NCBI GenBank assembly: GCA_021927905.1
Contig: BLLK01000045.1
Location: 3,162,001-3,226,000, forward strand
Length of the DNA stretch: 64,000 nt
Origin: Chaetoceros tenuissimus
Taxonomy: Eukaryota > Bacillariophyta > Thalassiosirophyceae > Chaetocerotales > Chaetocerotaceae
Direction: 5' to 3'
Below are positions 32,154 through 42,294 of this stretch, in pieces; position 1 is the stretch's first letter; each line of letters begins with the position of its first letter. A model generated the notes under the pieces. It had not been told where the DNA came from. It was given only the letters and a program-made list of their open reading frames with translations, and did not search any database. A program made the translations under genes and the position numbers.

Positions 32154-32683
32154 TTTTCTCCGAGGAGCCTAGACATTGAGGGAAAAGACTATGTACAAAA
32201 AACTGCATACTACATACGTAAACTAAGAAGAATATTCGTCATATCGAGTTTTTAATCTAGAAGAGTTCTTGGAACGACAACACTTATTTTTCTTTCAAGA
32301 GGAACAGAAGAGAGGGGAAACATTCGATTCCTCTTCCACTGTATGAATGCTCTACATGGACTACATAATCTTCGGAGAAATAAGAGATGCAGTGTCTAGA
32401 ATTTAACAATACTTAAAAAATTTTACTTCTAACAGAAGAGAGATGAATACTTCGATCTTCGATTCTTCCACCATTCCTACTCCCACTGCAGATTTTCATC
32501 CTGGGTAACCTGGGACCTTATCTTCGTTTTTCCTCAGTTCGTTTAGTCGCGATAAAATGCACGCAGTGCAGTGCCAGAGGGATACACGATGCGACACTTC
32601 CAGAAACTGCCCCTAAGACGCCTAGTAATAAATTTCGAATAAGAACAAATTCTATTTCATACAAACATTATAACATTACAAGT
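32154..32683. other. Intergenic between convergent genes
   Basis: 3' flanks of HSF and REV7. No gene, repeat or RNA recognised. Confidence 0.5.
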
Positions 32684-33580
32684 TTACTCCATATTACTAG
32701 GTTCAAATTCATACAACATTTGCAAACTTAATCCACAAGAGGGAATTCCAACACTTTTCAAGGGACGAGTCACCACAGAGCCAAGATGGTTCCTTCCTTT
32801 CTTACTGCACTGATTCACATGGTTCTCAAGATGGTCTGCATGACTAGAATCGGACATTTTCGCAGAAGGTTTCTGAAAAGAATTGTTCGAGGACGAAAAC
32901 TGGCAAAGATCGTCATCTGGACTAAACCATTTTCCGTTCTGCAGTGCATCCTCTAGTTCAGGTGGGCACACCTCTCGGCCTTCCTCAATTTCAAGCTTCT
33001 TCAAACATAACTTGAACGTTGTTGAAGGCGAGAATGTGCTTCGGCCACGTCTCCTTCCAAGATCTGTTCCTTGCAAACTGGAAATTCTCAAGAGAACATC
33101 TCGTAAATTCGACTCCAATTGTTTGATTTTGTAATGAAGAGCATGTCTTTCGAGAGTAGATGGATCCATAGGATTTGTAGAATTGGGACGGTTAGCACTA
33201 GTACCATATGGCTGTTTCAATGATTCCGCTTGTATTTCCACAACATCCTCAAGTTGAAACTCCAATGCAAATCGTTCGTATATTTCATCTGTATCTTCAT
33301 CATAAAAAACTAGATACAGACCTTCCACTATGCCCGCAATGATGGCGGGAATCGCAACTTTGAGTGTATCGTAAATGTAATCTACTACACCGGAATGCCG
33401 GCATGCATGACATAACACTCCATAATGTCGAGTAGGCGAGAATGCATCATGTGGGTATAATGATCTGGTGTATAATATTTCATGTATCAATACTTCTAGA
33501 AATGAACCTAATATCGCACTGAGCTTGGGAGTGAATGATCCATCATTTGTGTTATTGCGTGATGACTGTGCTTGTTGCAT
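32684..33580 (-). CDS. REV7: HORMA-domain protein REV7/MAD2L2-like
   Basis: 298 residues from the ATG at 33580. The frame stays open to 33601, where CCTAG could be an intron acceptor, so a short upstream exon is possible. The HORMA domain begins LGSFLEVLIHEILYTRSLYP, then HYGVLCHACRHSGVVDYIYDTL, and YERFALEFQLED; this order and the LYP motif fit REV7 rather than MAD2 or HORMAD. REV7 links REV3 to REV1 in DNA polymerase zeta and acts in translesion synthesis and crosslink repair. A Ser-rich region separates the core from the C-terminal TRPLKSVGIPSCGLSLQMLYE, which reads like the HORMA safety-belt. Confidence 0.82.
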   Translation of the reverse strand: MQQAQSSRNNTNDGSFTPKLSAILGSFLEVLIHEILYTRSLYPHDAFSPTRHYGVLCHACRHSGVVDYIYDTLKVAIPAIIAGIVEGLYLVFYDEDTDEIYERFALEFQLEDVVEIQAESLKQPYGTSANRPNSTNPMDPSTLERHALHYKIKQLESNLRDVLLRISSLQGTDLGRRRGRSTFSPSTTFKLCLKKLEIEEGREVCPPELEDALQNGKWFSPDDDLCQFSSSNNSFQKPSAKMSDSSHADHLENHVNQCSKKGRNHLGSVVTRPLKSVGIPSCGLSLQMLYEFEPSNME

Positions 33581-34313
33581 TCTTTTATTTGATTCAGCCA
33601 CCTAGGTTTTGGAAATCAAGACGCATGCAATTAGAAAATATAAATCATATAAATAATCAGATCATAGCTGTTCATGTAATGTTTAGAAAGAAAGAGAGTA
33701 CAACAATGCATTCTAGCTAGCGAGCAGCATTTTGCTTTCAGCCAATCGTGTTCACATCATTCAGGAAATCATTTCTATTATTAGCTAGACCATAGAGCCT
33801 TTAAGCTCTAACCCTCACCTTTCTGTTTTTCAATTTTGATTTAGCTTTTTAGTTTACTCTTGTGCTTGCTGCTGATGGACCAGTAGAGAATTCATTTCAT
33901 GTTGATGTTGTCTCTTTGTTGCTTTGTTTGCTTTTGATGCTGCCCTCTTCTTCTGTTATCTCGTCGGCTAGCTAGCTAGTGCCCTCATTCTTTGTATCTA
34001 GCAAGCTCCCTAAGCCACTTAAAAAAACAGAGATGCTCATTGTACGTACTTCTGACTACGATGTACCTTCAACCAAAAGGTTGTCGTCGTCTAGCTAGTA
34101 ATGAAAAAACAAAAGCAGTGAATGTTTCCTTCATTAATAGATGCAATACAAAGCTATAAAGTGAAAAGCAGTAGAATTATCTTATAAAAGAGAGCTCTCA
34201 GGTCTTTAGATCAGGCGCAATTTCCTATTTCAGCAAAGTTCACATTCATTTTTTCTTGCATATTACAAATCATTATTACATATCCAAGTCTAGCTATTAC
34301 AAAAGATATCAAA
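33581..34313. promoter_or_regulatory. Divergent promoter of REV7 and PRP4
   Basis: Has GTACGTAC at 34042-34049 (265 bp before PRP4) and several GCTAGCTAG words. No gene recognised. Confidence 0.4.
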
Positions 34314-35873
34314 ATGGAATCCAAAGGAACGAATTTACAAATCATGGATCTGCCATCCTCGACACTGCAAGAACGGCAAGCACACGCTGAACTCTTGTTA
34401 AACCTTGAAGCTAAAAAGATTGCATCCACCATCGATGTACCAACACTTCCCCATGAAATTCAACAATCACTTCGAAGCATAGGACAACCCATCCGTCTCT
34501 TTGGCGAAAACAATGCAAACGTTCGCGATCGTCTTAGATTATGTCTTGCAAAAATTGAAGTTCAAAAAAAGACTGGTGGAGTCATGGACATGGATGTCGA
34601 CGAGGAAGAAGAAGAAGACTTTCACCCTTCCCATTTCAAAGAGTCCCAAAAGGAAGAGGTACAATATACCCGTGCCAGTCAAGATTTAATCCAAGCACGA
34701 ACATTTATAGCACAATATTCGATTGAAAAAGCTCGTCAGAGGTTGACTACCGAGAGGAAACGAAAATGGGTCAATCGTTCATCCGATCTCATGACTTTGT
34801 TGCCGGATATGAAGAAGGAAGATGAAGCGACTATTTCCAAAGAGATTCAAGAATTGAATGATTCTTGTCAAAATCGTTACAATCATATTAAAGAATTGGC
34901 ATTGGAAGGATCTCAATATGGAGATGGACGGCCATTATCTACGATTGCAACGGGGAGACAACCGTTTGCTTCCAAACATCCATGTTTGGTAGCTACAGGT
35001 GGTTGGACGGGGAGTATCAAGTTGTGGAATGGATCTAGTTCTGCTTTGGATTTACTTTGTACCAAAGCTATGGCGCATGAAGATCGGATCATGTCAGTTG
35101 CCATGTATCAATCCAATCAAGAAAAGATACAACTTGCATCTGCTTCGATTGATTTAACGGGTAAATTGTGGAATGTGAAACATGGTGAGGATGTATCCAT
35201 GGATCAAGAACAAAGTAGTGCTTATAAAATTGAAGAAGTGGCAACTTTGAAAGGACATGCAGCTAGACTGTGCAAAGTAGCGTATCATCCATCTGGAAGA
35301 TTTGTAGGTACAACTAGTTTCGATCATACATGGCGATTATGGGATGTTGAAGCGGGTGGCAAAGAATTATTATTGCAAGATGGACACTGGAAGGAAGTTT
35401 ATGGAATAGGGTTTCATCAAGATGGGTCTCTTGTGAGTACTACAGATTACGGAAGTGTTGTTCAAGTATGGGACTTAAGGTCTGGGAAATCGGTATGCCA
35501 CTTTATGGGTCATGCAAAACGTGTCCTATGCACCGAGTTTGCACCAAATGGATTTCAACTAGCAACTGCAGGTGATGATGGAACAATCAAAGTGTGGGAT
35601 TTGCGCCAAAGAAAGCAATACGCTTCGATTCCAGCCCATTCAAGACTCATTACTCAAATCAAGTTTGCTCATAATCAATATGATCAGAACGGGGAATATC
35701 TCGTGAGTTCTTCTTTTGATGGTACAGGTAAAGTGTGGTCAACAAGAAATTGGAAATTGCTATCCACTCTACGCGGTCATGAAGGAAAAGTTATGGGCAT
35801 CGATGTTCTAGATGGAACAGATTCTGGGATTGTTACATGTGGATACGATAAAACTATGAAGATTTGGAGGTAG
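34314..35873 (+). CDS. PRPF4: U4/U6 snRNP protein PRP4 (WD40)
   Basis: 519 residues, single exon. Residues 52-90 form the PRP4 (SFM) motif, LRSIGQPIRLFGENNANVRDRL region, which contacts PRP3 and U4/U6. An acidic stretch and a basic helix follow. The C-terminal 290 residues hold seven WD40 blades, each with GH/WD signatures such as SIKLWN, TGKLWN, TWRLWD, VVQVWD, TIKVWD, GKVWS and TMKIW. It acts in tri-snRNP assembly in the nucleus. The C-terminus ends on the last blade as in other PRP4 proteins. Confidence 0.93.
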   Translation: MESKGTNLQIMDLPSSTLQERQAHAELLLNLEAKKIASTIDVPTLPHEIQQSLRSIGQPIRLFGENNANVRDRLRLCLAKIEVQKKTGGVMDMDVDEEEEEDFHPSHFKESQKEEVQYTRASQDLIQARTFIAQYSIEKARQRLTTERKRKWVNRSSDLMTLLPDMKKEDEATISKEIQELNDSCQNRYNHIKELALEGSQYGDGRPLSTIATGRQPFASKHPCLVATGGWTGSIKLWNGSSSALDLLCTKAMAHEDRIMSVAMYQSNQEKIQLASASIDLTGKLWNVKHGEDVSMDQEQSSAYKIEEVATLKGHAARLCKVAYHPSGRFVGTTSFDHTWRLWDVEAGGKELLLQDGHWKEVYGIGFHQDGSLVSTTDYGSVVQVWDLRSGKSVCHFMGHAKRVLCTEFAPNGFQLATAGDDGTIKVWDLRQRKQYASIPAHSRLITQIKFAHNQYDQNGEYLVSSSFDGTGKVWSTRNWKLLSTLRGHEGKVMGIDVLDGTDSGIVTCGYDKTMKIWR

Positions 35874-36068
35874 AAAGATATTCAAAAAGGTTCGGTTTAA
35901 TTTCTATTCACATTCATATTATAAAATAATATCTTGCTCCGAAAAGTAATTTCAATTTCTGATGCATTCATTTCGTCTCCATTTCTTGGACATATAAAGC
36001 TATGCTTAGATGAAAAAGGCCATGCAAGATCTTTTACTAGCATCAAAATGTAAATCTCTCCTATCTTT

Positions 36069-36368
36069 TTAACTGAGTCCAGCATCAAGATTGTTCTCCT
36101 TAATTTTGATTCTTCTGGACAATTTTAAAAATCTCTTTTGCTCCTCTTCTTCTGCACTCCACATATCAATCTTTCTCAATTTCGCGAGCGTTTTTGCAGG
36201 CTTATCTAGCTTGTTCACCCAATCTGGATATTCTGTTCTTTCCTTTGATACTACTGGATCTTGATTTTTCAAAAAGTCTAACCCAGCGATTGGAGTTCCA
36301 GGCTTCATGGCTTGGCGTCTAGATGAGCTGGAAACTGTCCTTATGGATAATCTTGTTACTGCATTCAT
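36069..36368 (-). CDS. MRPL54: Mitochondrial ribosomal protein mL54
   Basis: 99 residues. The N-terminus (MNAVTRLSIRTVSSSSRRQA) is a typical mitochondrial presequence, basic, Ser/Thr-rich and without acidic residues. The mature part has TEYPDWVNKL, then a helix, and RRIKIKENN at the C-terminus, which is the mL54 (Ribosomal_L37 family) layout of YPdWl and R..Ik..N. Small and easily missed. Confidence 0.8.
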   Translation of the reverse strand: MNAVTRLSIRTVSSSSRRQAMKPGTPIAGLDFLKNQDPVVSKERTEYPDWVNKLDKPAKTLAKLRKIDMWSAEEEEQKRFLKLSRRIKIKENNLDAGLS

Positions 36369-36743
36369 CTTTTATTTATTTTCGCTTCTTTTTTTCTGTG
36401 GTAAACAGTTGATCTACTGCAAAGTTGTCCTAATGGAAGTTAGATAGATTGTGGATACAAAATAAAATAAGGAATTACAGTGGGCTTGATGCAGCATAAA
36501 TAGGGTTTCATTTTATTAGAAGATTTTGTGTGGCTTCAGTTACTCTATTTCTCCTCTTTCCTTTCTCTTTCATTAAGTCAGTACGTACGTCTAAATCCTG
36601 GATGGGAATCTCAAAACTAACAGAACCCCATTTCCAAAATAGCCTAGATCTGCTGTATCGGCCGAGTGTCAACGTTGTCAATCACTTTGTATTTCTCCGA
36701 TAATCGGACTTTTGGACTTCTACATAGCTAAATCATCAATATC
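36369..36743. other. Intergenic, flank of the retrotransposon
   Basis: Promoter side of mL54, with GTACGTACGT at 36581-36590 (213 bp from the start). Ends in ATATC, the target duplication of the element. Confidence 0.5.
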
Positions 36744-36959
36744 TGATACAACGAAGGATTCAAAGTAATTAGATGGGAATTATGTTACTAATCGCTACCT
36801 AAAAGAATGTTTGTTCCGAATATAAAAGAGACAGAATTCTTATCAGAATTCTGATGACGTAACGGAAGAAGAATAGAACCAAAGAATTCTGCCAATGCTA
36901 AACATAATCCATGTCAGGTCAGGATGCGTTATCCTAACCGTTAGCTACCATCTGTAGCA
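36744..36959 (-). repeat. 3' LTR of the Ty3/gypsy element
   Basis: 216 bp, TG...CA ends, identical by eye to the copy at 41833. It contains a 9-bp inverted repeat (CAGAATTCT, spacer TATC, AGAATTCTG) and a TGACGT half-site. Confidence 0.95.
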
Positions 36960-36970
36960 CTCTTCTCCTC
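36960..36970 (-). other. Polypurine tract
   Basis: GAGGAGAAGAG directly abuts the 3' LTR, as expected for the plus-strand primer site. Confidence 0.7.
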
Positions 36971-36998
36971 ATGACTGACCAATGCTGGGCAGTCATCA

Positions 36999-39900
36999 CT
37001 ATCTACGATATGGTCTTATTCTACGGATGTTCACCCTTTCCAAAATGCCTGGTCTGCGACGAATGGTAACATTTCCATTAACATGAACTTGCGTTATCTG
37101 AAACGGACCCTCAAATCTTATATCCAATTTGCTTGTAGTTCGATATGAATCTGCAATTACCAATACCCAATTTCCAACTTGATAATTATAATCAATTCGG
37201 TTATCATTTTCTCTTTGATTGCTTCTATCAACTATTTCTTGCCTCCTAGCTCTGAGATTATTCAAATCAACAATGAAAGGTAAATTCAAAATCATATTCC
37301 TTTGAAACGCTAATGCTCCTGGAGATGCATTCATCATCGAATGTACCGCAGTTCTCAATGCATAAACAGTATTGGCAAGTAAAGTATCTATCGCTTGAGT
37401 TGCTTCTGCTACTGTCTGTGGTGGATGCTGACGAAGCAAAGATCGAATTTGATTGAGCATTGTTTGATGCATTCGTTCACAAATACTATTACCCTGTGGA
37501 TTTCTGGTAGTGATTTGTGCTGGTCTGATATTAAACCTATTCAACATCTCCTGAAACTCTGATCCTGTAAATTCACCTCCTTGATCATGAATGCACTTAA
37601 CCGGTCTAGGATACCTTGAAAGCCAATTATTTTCAAACAACGTTGCTATATGATTTGCATGTTTGTTTTGAATACGTACTGCTTCGACAAGGTTAGTATC
37701 TTGATCCACCATTGTCAAGGCATGAAATTCCACTGTTACTCCTTGCACTTTGAACTTCCATGGTCCAATTAGATCTACTGCTACTGTATGCCAAGGATTC
37801 ATAGTAACTGTTCTTGGAGGTAAATGTCCATATTGAACACTAGCTGTCTTGTTTACTTGACATATTTCGCATTTAGAACAAATCTCCTTAATGGTTTCTG
37901 TAGCTCTGGGACTAAAGAAGTTTTCGTTGAAGGTTTTCTTCAATTTTTCTTCACCGCAATGATTAAGAGCATTATGATACCACCGCAAGATACGTACGGA
38001 ATACTGCGTTGGTACAAATATCCTATCTTTGTACATCACGAGTTGCACTTGAGGATTCATCTGTCGTAAAGAGTAATCAGCTGGGCTTCTCTGTCTTAGT
38101 TGCGCTAATTGCATATCCTGTTGTTGTGCTAAGGCTATTCTGTTGTAATCCAAAGGAAAAATAGCGTTTTCAGCGACATTAATAAACATTTCAGACAAAG
38201 GTAAATTTGCAAAACATTCTGCTAACCGAAGATCATCAAAAATTAAATCCTGAAAGAAAGATTCTTCCAAGTTTCTTTTTGTACTAGGACCATTACTCTT
38301 CTCCTCAAGAATCTTACTGTCAACTTCCATACGTGAGAAATAATCTGCACAAGTATTGACTTCGCCCGGAATAAAATGTAATTGAGGTCCGAATTCCTCT
38401 ATGTACATTCTCCAGCGTAGCATTCGTTGGGATGAGATATTCTTGTATGTAAGATTTTTATGATCAGTGTAAATGTGGATTTGAGCACCTAGAAGCATAG
38501 TACGGTAAGTTTTTAATGTCTCGAAGATCGACAAAAATTCCTTTTCACCAGTAGGATAATTTCGTTGAGCTGCATTAAGCTTCTTTGAAAAGAAGGCCAC
38601 TGGTCGAAGATTTCCATCAGCATCATGCTGAGCCAGTGTAGCTCCCAACTGATAGTCCGAGCTGTCGGTATAGATAAAAAAAGGTTGGTTATGATCAGGA
38701 TAAAAAAGAAGAACGTCTTTCGCCATTGTTGCTTTAATTTGCTCAAACGCTTGCTGCTGTTCTGTGCCCCAGTGGAAGTTGTTTGTCTTTAAAAGATCTG
38801 TTAGCGGCTTCTGCAAATGAGCTCTACGTTGCCACATATCTTTATAAAAATTTACAGCCCCTATGAAACTGCGTACTTGCTTCACATTTTTAGGAGGTTG
38901 CATGGCCAAAAGCGGTTTGATCTTCTTGGACCAAGGTTTTAGTCCACTTGGAGTTAACCAATGTCCGAGCCAATCAGTTTCTTGTACGGCCCATTCACAC
39001 TTGAGTGGATTCATAGTGAATCCGTGATCCTGCAGCTTTTTAAGTATACGCTGAATCTTACCAACATGTTCGTTCCAATCATCGGAGAAGATACCAATAT
39101 CATCGATGTAGATTTCACAGTCCTCATCACGTAGCACATTTTCCATTATCTCTTGAGCAATGTCTGGAGATTCCAGAATCCCCATTGGCAGTCTGTTATA
39201 CTTATACATACCAAATGGAGTAGTGATTGTGCATAAGTTTTTGCTTTCCTCATCCAACTCGAAGGTGTAATATTGCATCGAAATATCAAGCTTGGTAAAA
39301 AATTTGTACCCTTTTCTCCTTTCGAGAATATCTTTAATTCTTGGTAGCTCATACTATTTTCGTTGCAAATTCTTATTTAGATACCGGAAATTGCTTACCC
39401 AGCGTACTCGACCGTCCTTCTTTGGAATAATGAAAGTTGGAGCAGTCCAGATAGATCGGTTAGCGGGAGAAAGAACACCTTGCTGCACCAAACAATCAAG
39501 TTCTTCCTTGAAAACTTTTTCGTGTGCATAAGGAACCTTGTAAGGGCGACTCTGACGAGGCTGAGCATCAGGCTTGAGATGAAGATGAACCTTGCTATCA
39601 GGATATACTTTTAGTTGACCATCAAATAGCGTAGTGAACTCATCCAGTACAAGATGTAGATCTTTCCTCTGTTCTTCTGACAAGTGCTGCTGAGCATCTG
39701 CTACTTCTTTTCCTGAAACTTTGTCATACTTAGACTCCAGAATAAAAGATTCATCTTGTTCCTCCACTTCATCATCATCATATCCATATTCAGTGAAGGC
39801 TAGCTGCACATTCGTACGGTTATTCCAATGACGACGAGATTTCATGGAAACGGTGATGTCCATCCAAGACATTGTTTGGTCCTGGTAGTTCAGTACTAAG

Positions 39901-40442
39901 CCCATTGCTGCCAAAGTTCTCTGACCCAAGATGATATCATGAGGACACACTCCATCATGTACAAGCGCAAAGATCTTTTCAATATTATGCTTTCTTCCAA
40001 ACTCGGGCAATACGCTATTTTCTAGAATTACATATTGTTTGAAGTAGACAGTGCCACCTATGCCAATAGACGGAGATGCCTCTGTTAAATCATAAACTGG
40101 ACAATTCTTCGGTAAGGCACGTCGATGAATGATGTCACAAGTTCCACCGGAATCAAATAGAGTTCTACATAACTTCGTATCGCGATGCCCATTAATAGTG
40201 CGAGGTTGCAATAATGAGACTGGAGCAGTTAATGGATCCTTTTTCATTTGGTCGGCTTGCACACTGAGACTAGCTTCCACTTCAACTGGTGGAGAGGAAA
40301 TAAAGTCATAGACATCCATTGGAATTGAAGTTGCAAAGTATTCTTCCCATAGGATTTCTTCCTCCTGCTGAGGAGTCTTCCAGAACTGTTGTTTTGCTTC
40401 TTGTTCCCAGAAGCATTCTCCAAGTTCCAAAGGTGAATTCAT
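36999..40442 (-). mobile_element. Retrotransposon pol region
   Basis: Encodes, in order, an aspartic protease region (DSGGT), Ty3-type reverse transcriptase with YIDDI, RNase H (YTDSSDYQLGA) and integrase. The integrase has an HHCC zinc-binding N-terminus, the DDE-type core (VAVDLIGPW, DQGGEFTG, NPQGNSICERMH) and a GPF.I/RIRPY C-terminus. The region carries about one break; otherwise all domains are present. Confidence 0.9.
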
Positions 40443-40625
40443 GATGGATACAACTCCTGTTGATTAGTTAATAAAGAAAATAAAGAAAAAATTGGATGAG
40501 ACAAATTGAAATTACATAAAATGGCTCACTTCGTGAGTACTTGTGATATTGAATATCCAGATGTGGAAATTTTTGTTTCCAACAAGTCCTCACGAAGTGG
40601 CCTTAAGCCTATTTAATCGTGGACC

Positions 40626-41813
40626 TTAATTGAACGCACCATGATGTGCTCCCCAGACGTTGTTATTGTCCATGAGGAAGTGTTGTTCATTACTGCCATT
40701 CGAACCCTGCTGGTTTGAACCGTTTTCTGGATTGCTACGAGTATTAGCATTGTTATTATTTTGAGTTCCTTGATAATTGTAGTTCTGATTCTGACCATGT
40801 CCTTGATTGTTACCGGAGTTATAGGACTGTCCTCCATTATTGTTGTGGTTGGAGTGGTTATGATGACCTCTTCCTCCATTGTTACCACGGCCTCTGCCGC
40901 CATAACCATTGCCACGGCCTCTGCCTCCTCGGCCTCTGCTACCAGTATCACCACGGAAATTGGCACTTCTTGGATTAAGAATGCAGTCCTCCCATTCATG
41001 ATTATTATGTGGAGGCTCATGTCTGGTACACTGGTTTCTGAAGCCACCAGTCTGACCGCGTCTGTTTCCTTTCTTACGCTGCTTGAACTTCTGATTCTTC
41101 AGATCTTGATGACGAGCACGTTTCTTGGAAGTATCAGCATCTGCAGTACTCTTCTGGCGTTCCATGTACTCACTAATCTCATTGATAGACTTTTCATGAT
41201 ACACAGCTCCTGAATTGGTGAAATTCAACTTCCATTGATATGGGAAGGAATCAAAAACAAGCTTCTTCTCAAGGTTATCATCAGGTCTTGGCGCTACGAT
41301 TCTCAAGAGTTCCTTGGCATATCCTACAAGAGTACAGAATCTCCCTACATGCTCCGCAACACTCTTGCTCTTTTCCTTTCTCACTTTATCAGAACGCAGG
41401 TACTCTAGAAGAGCATCTCCTCCAGAACGCCCTCCGCAGAACCTAATCATCATAAGGTTCACTGCAACTTGAAACTTGTCTGCATTTGCTGCTGCCACTA
41501 CATCTGCATGGGTGGAAACAGTATCAGTCCAGTAGTGTTGCGCTACCCCTTTAAGCACATCCTCAAAGTTCTCGAACTTTTCTAGGTCATCAAAGTTTAG
41601 CTTGCGGTTGCTGGCTGCGGAGATAAAGCGCTCACGTACATAGAGAAAGGCTTCCGCGTTTCCAGTGCTTCCACCTTCTCCATCAAAGGTTGGCAAACTC
41701 TCTTTGCGATAGGAACCATCAGCAAAATCTTGCTGAAGCTTGATAGTTACGAAGTCTGCATAATCAAGGGCTGGCCACATTTTGATTGGTGTATTTGCAT
41801 TAGAATCACTCAT
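40626..41813 (-). mobile_element. Retrotransposon gag region
   Basis: 395-residue gag-like product: a helical capsid-like part, then a basic KKRARHQDLKNQKFKQRKKG stretch and a Gly/Arg/Asn/Gln-rich nucleocapsid-like tail with a Cys/His cluster (C..H...HNNHEWEDC) instead of classic CCHC knuckles. Open throughout. Confidence 0.85.
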
Positions 41814-41832
41814 TGTGAATAGTAATTACTAG

Positions 41833-42048
41833 TGATACAACGAAGGATTCAAAGTAATTAGATGGGAATTATGTTACTAATCGCTACCTAAAAGAATGTT
41901 TGTTCCGAATATAAAAGAGACAGAATTCTTATCAGAATTCTGATGACGTAACGGAAGAAGAATAGAACCAAAGAATTCTGCCAATGCTAAACATAATCCA
42001 TGTCAGGTCAGGATGCGTTATCCTAACCGTTAGCTACCATCTGTAGCA
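41833..42048 (-). repeat. 5' LTR of the Ty3/gypsy element
   Basis: 216 bp, identical by eye to the 3' LTR. It ends 246 bp before the start codon of the sulfotransferase-PP2C gene. On the plus strand it shows TATAAAAG, so it could act on the downstream gene. Confidence 0.95.
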
Positions 42049-42294
42049 ATATCTACCGTAACTTTTAGTCATGGTATGGTTGAAAGTGTCTTTTACTCCG
42101 GGTATAAAAAATGAAAGTTTTCTTGTTTTTTCTTCTTTCTTTGCCTTGCAACGACTTCTGCCTGTATTCAGACTGACCACCATAATGTGCTTTTTCTGAC
42201 GGAGGAGACACACAAAGAGACCTAGGTAACAACTAGAGAAGAAAGAATTGAAAGAAGTGTACAAAACTAGTAAATACAAATAGCTAGTGTGAAA

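Larger units (their letters stand above)
36744..42048 (-). mobile_element. Ty3/gypsy-type LTR retrotransposon (recent insertion)
   Basis: 5.3-kb element on the minus strand. It is bounded by two 216-bp LTRs (36744-36959 and 41833-42048) that I read as identical, beginning TG and ending CA in element orientation, and flanked by a 5-bp target duplication ATATC (36739-36743 and 42049-42053). Order gag, then pol with protease, reverse transcriptase, RNase H and integrase, which is the Ty3/gypsy order. A purine-rich tract (GAGGAGAAGAG) precedes the 3' LTR. Identical LTRs mean very little time since insertion. Apart from about one break in pol, it looks nearly whole. No envelope gene seen. Confidence 0.95.

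Noticed and set aside
36999-42048. Retrotransposon as domesticated host gene
   Set aside because: Identical LTRs, target duplication and intact domain order show a young element, not a domesticated gene.
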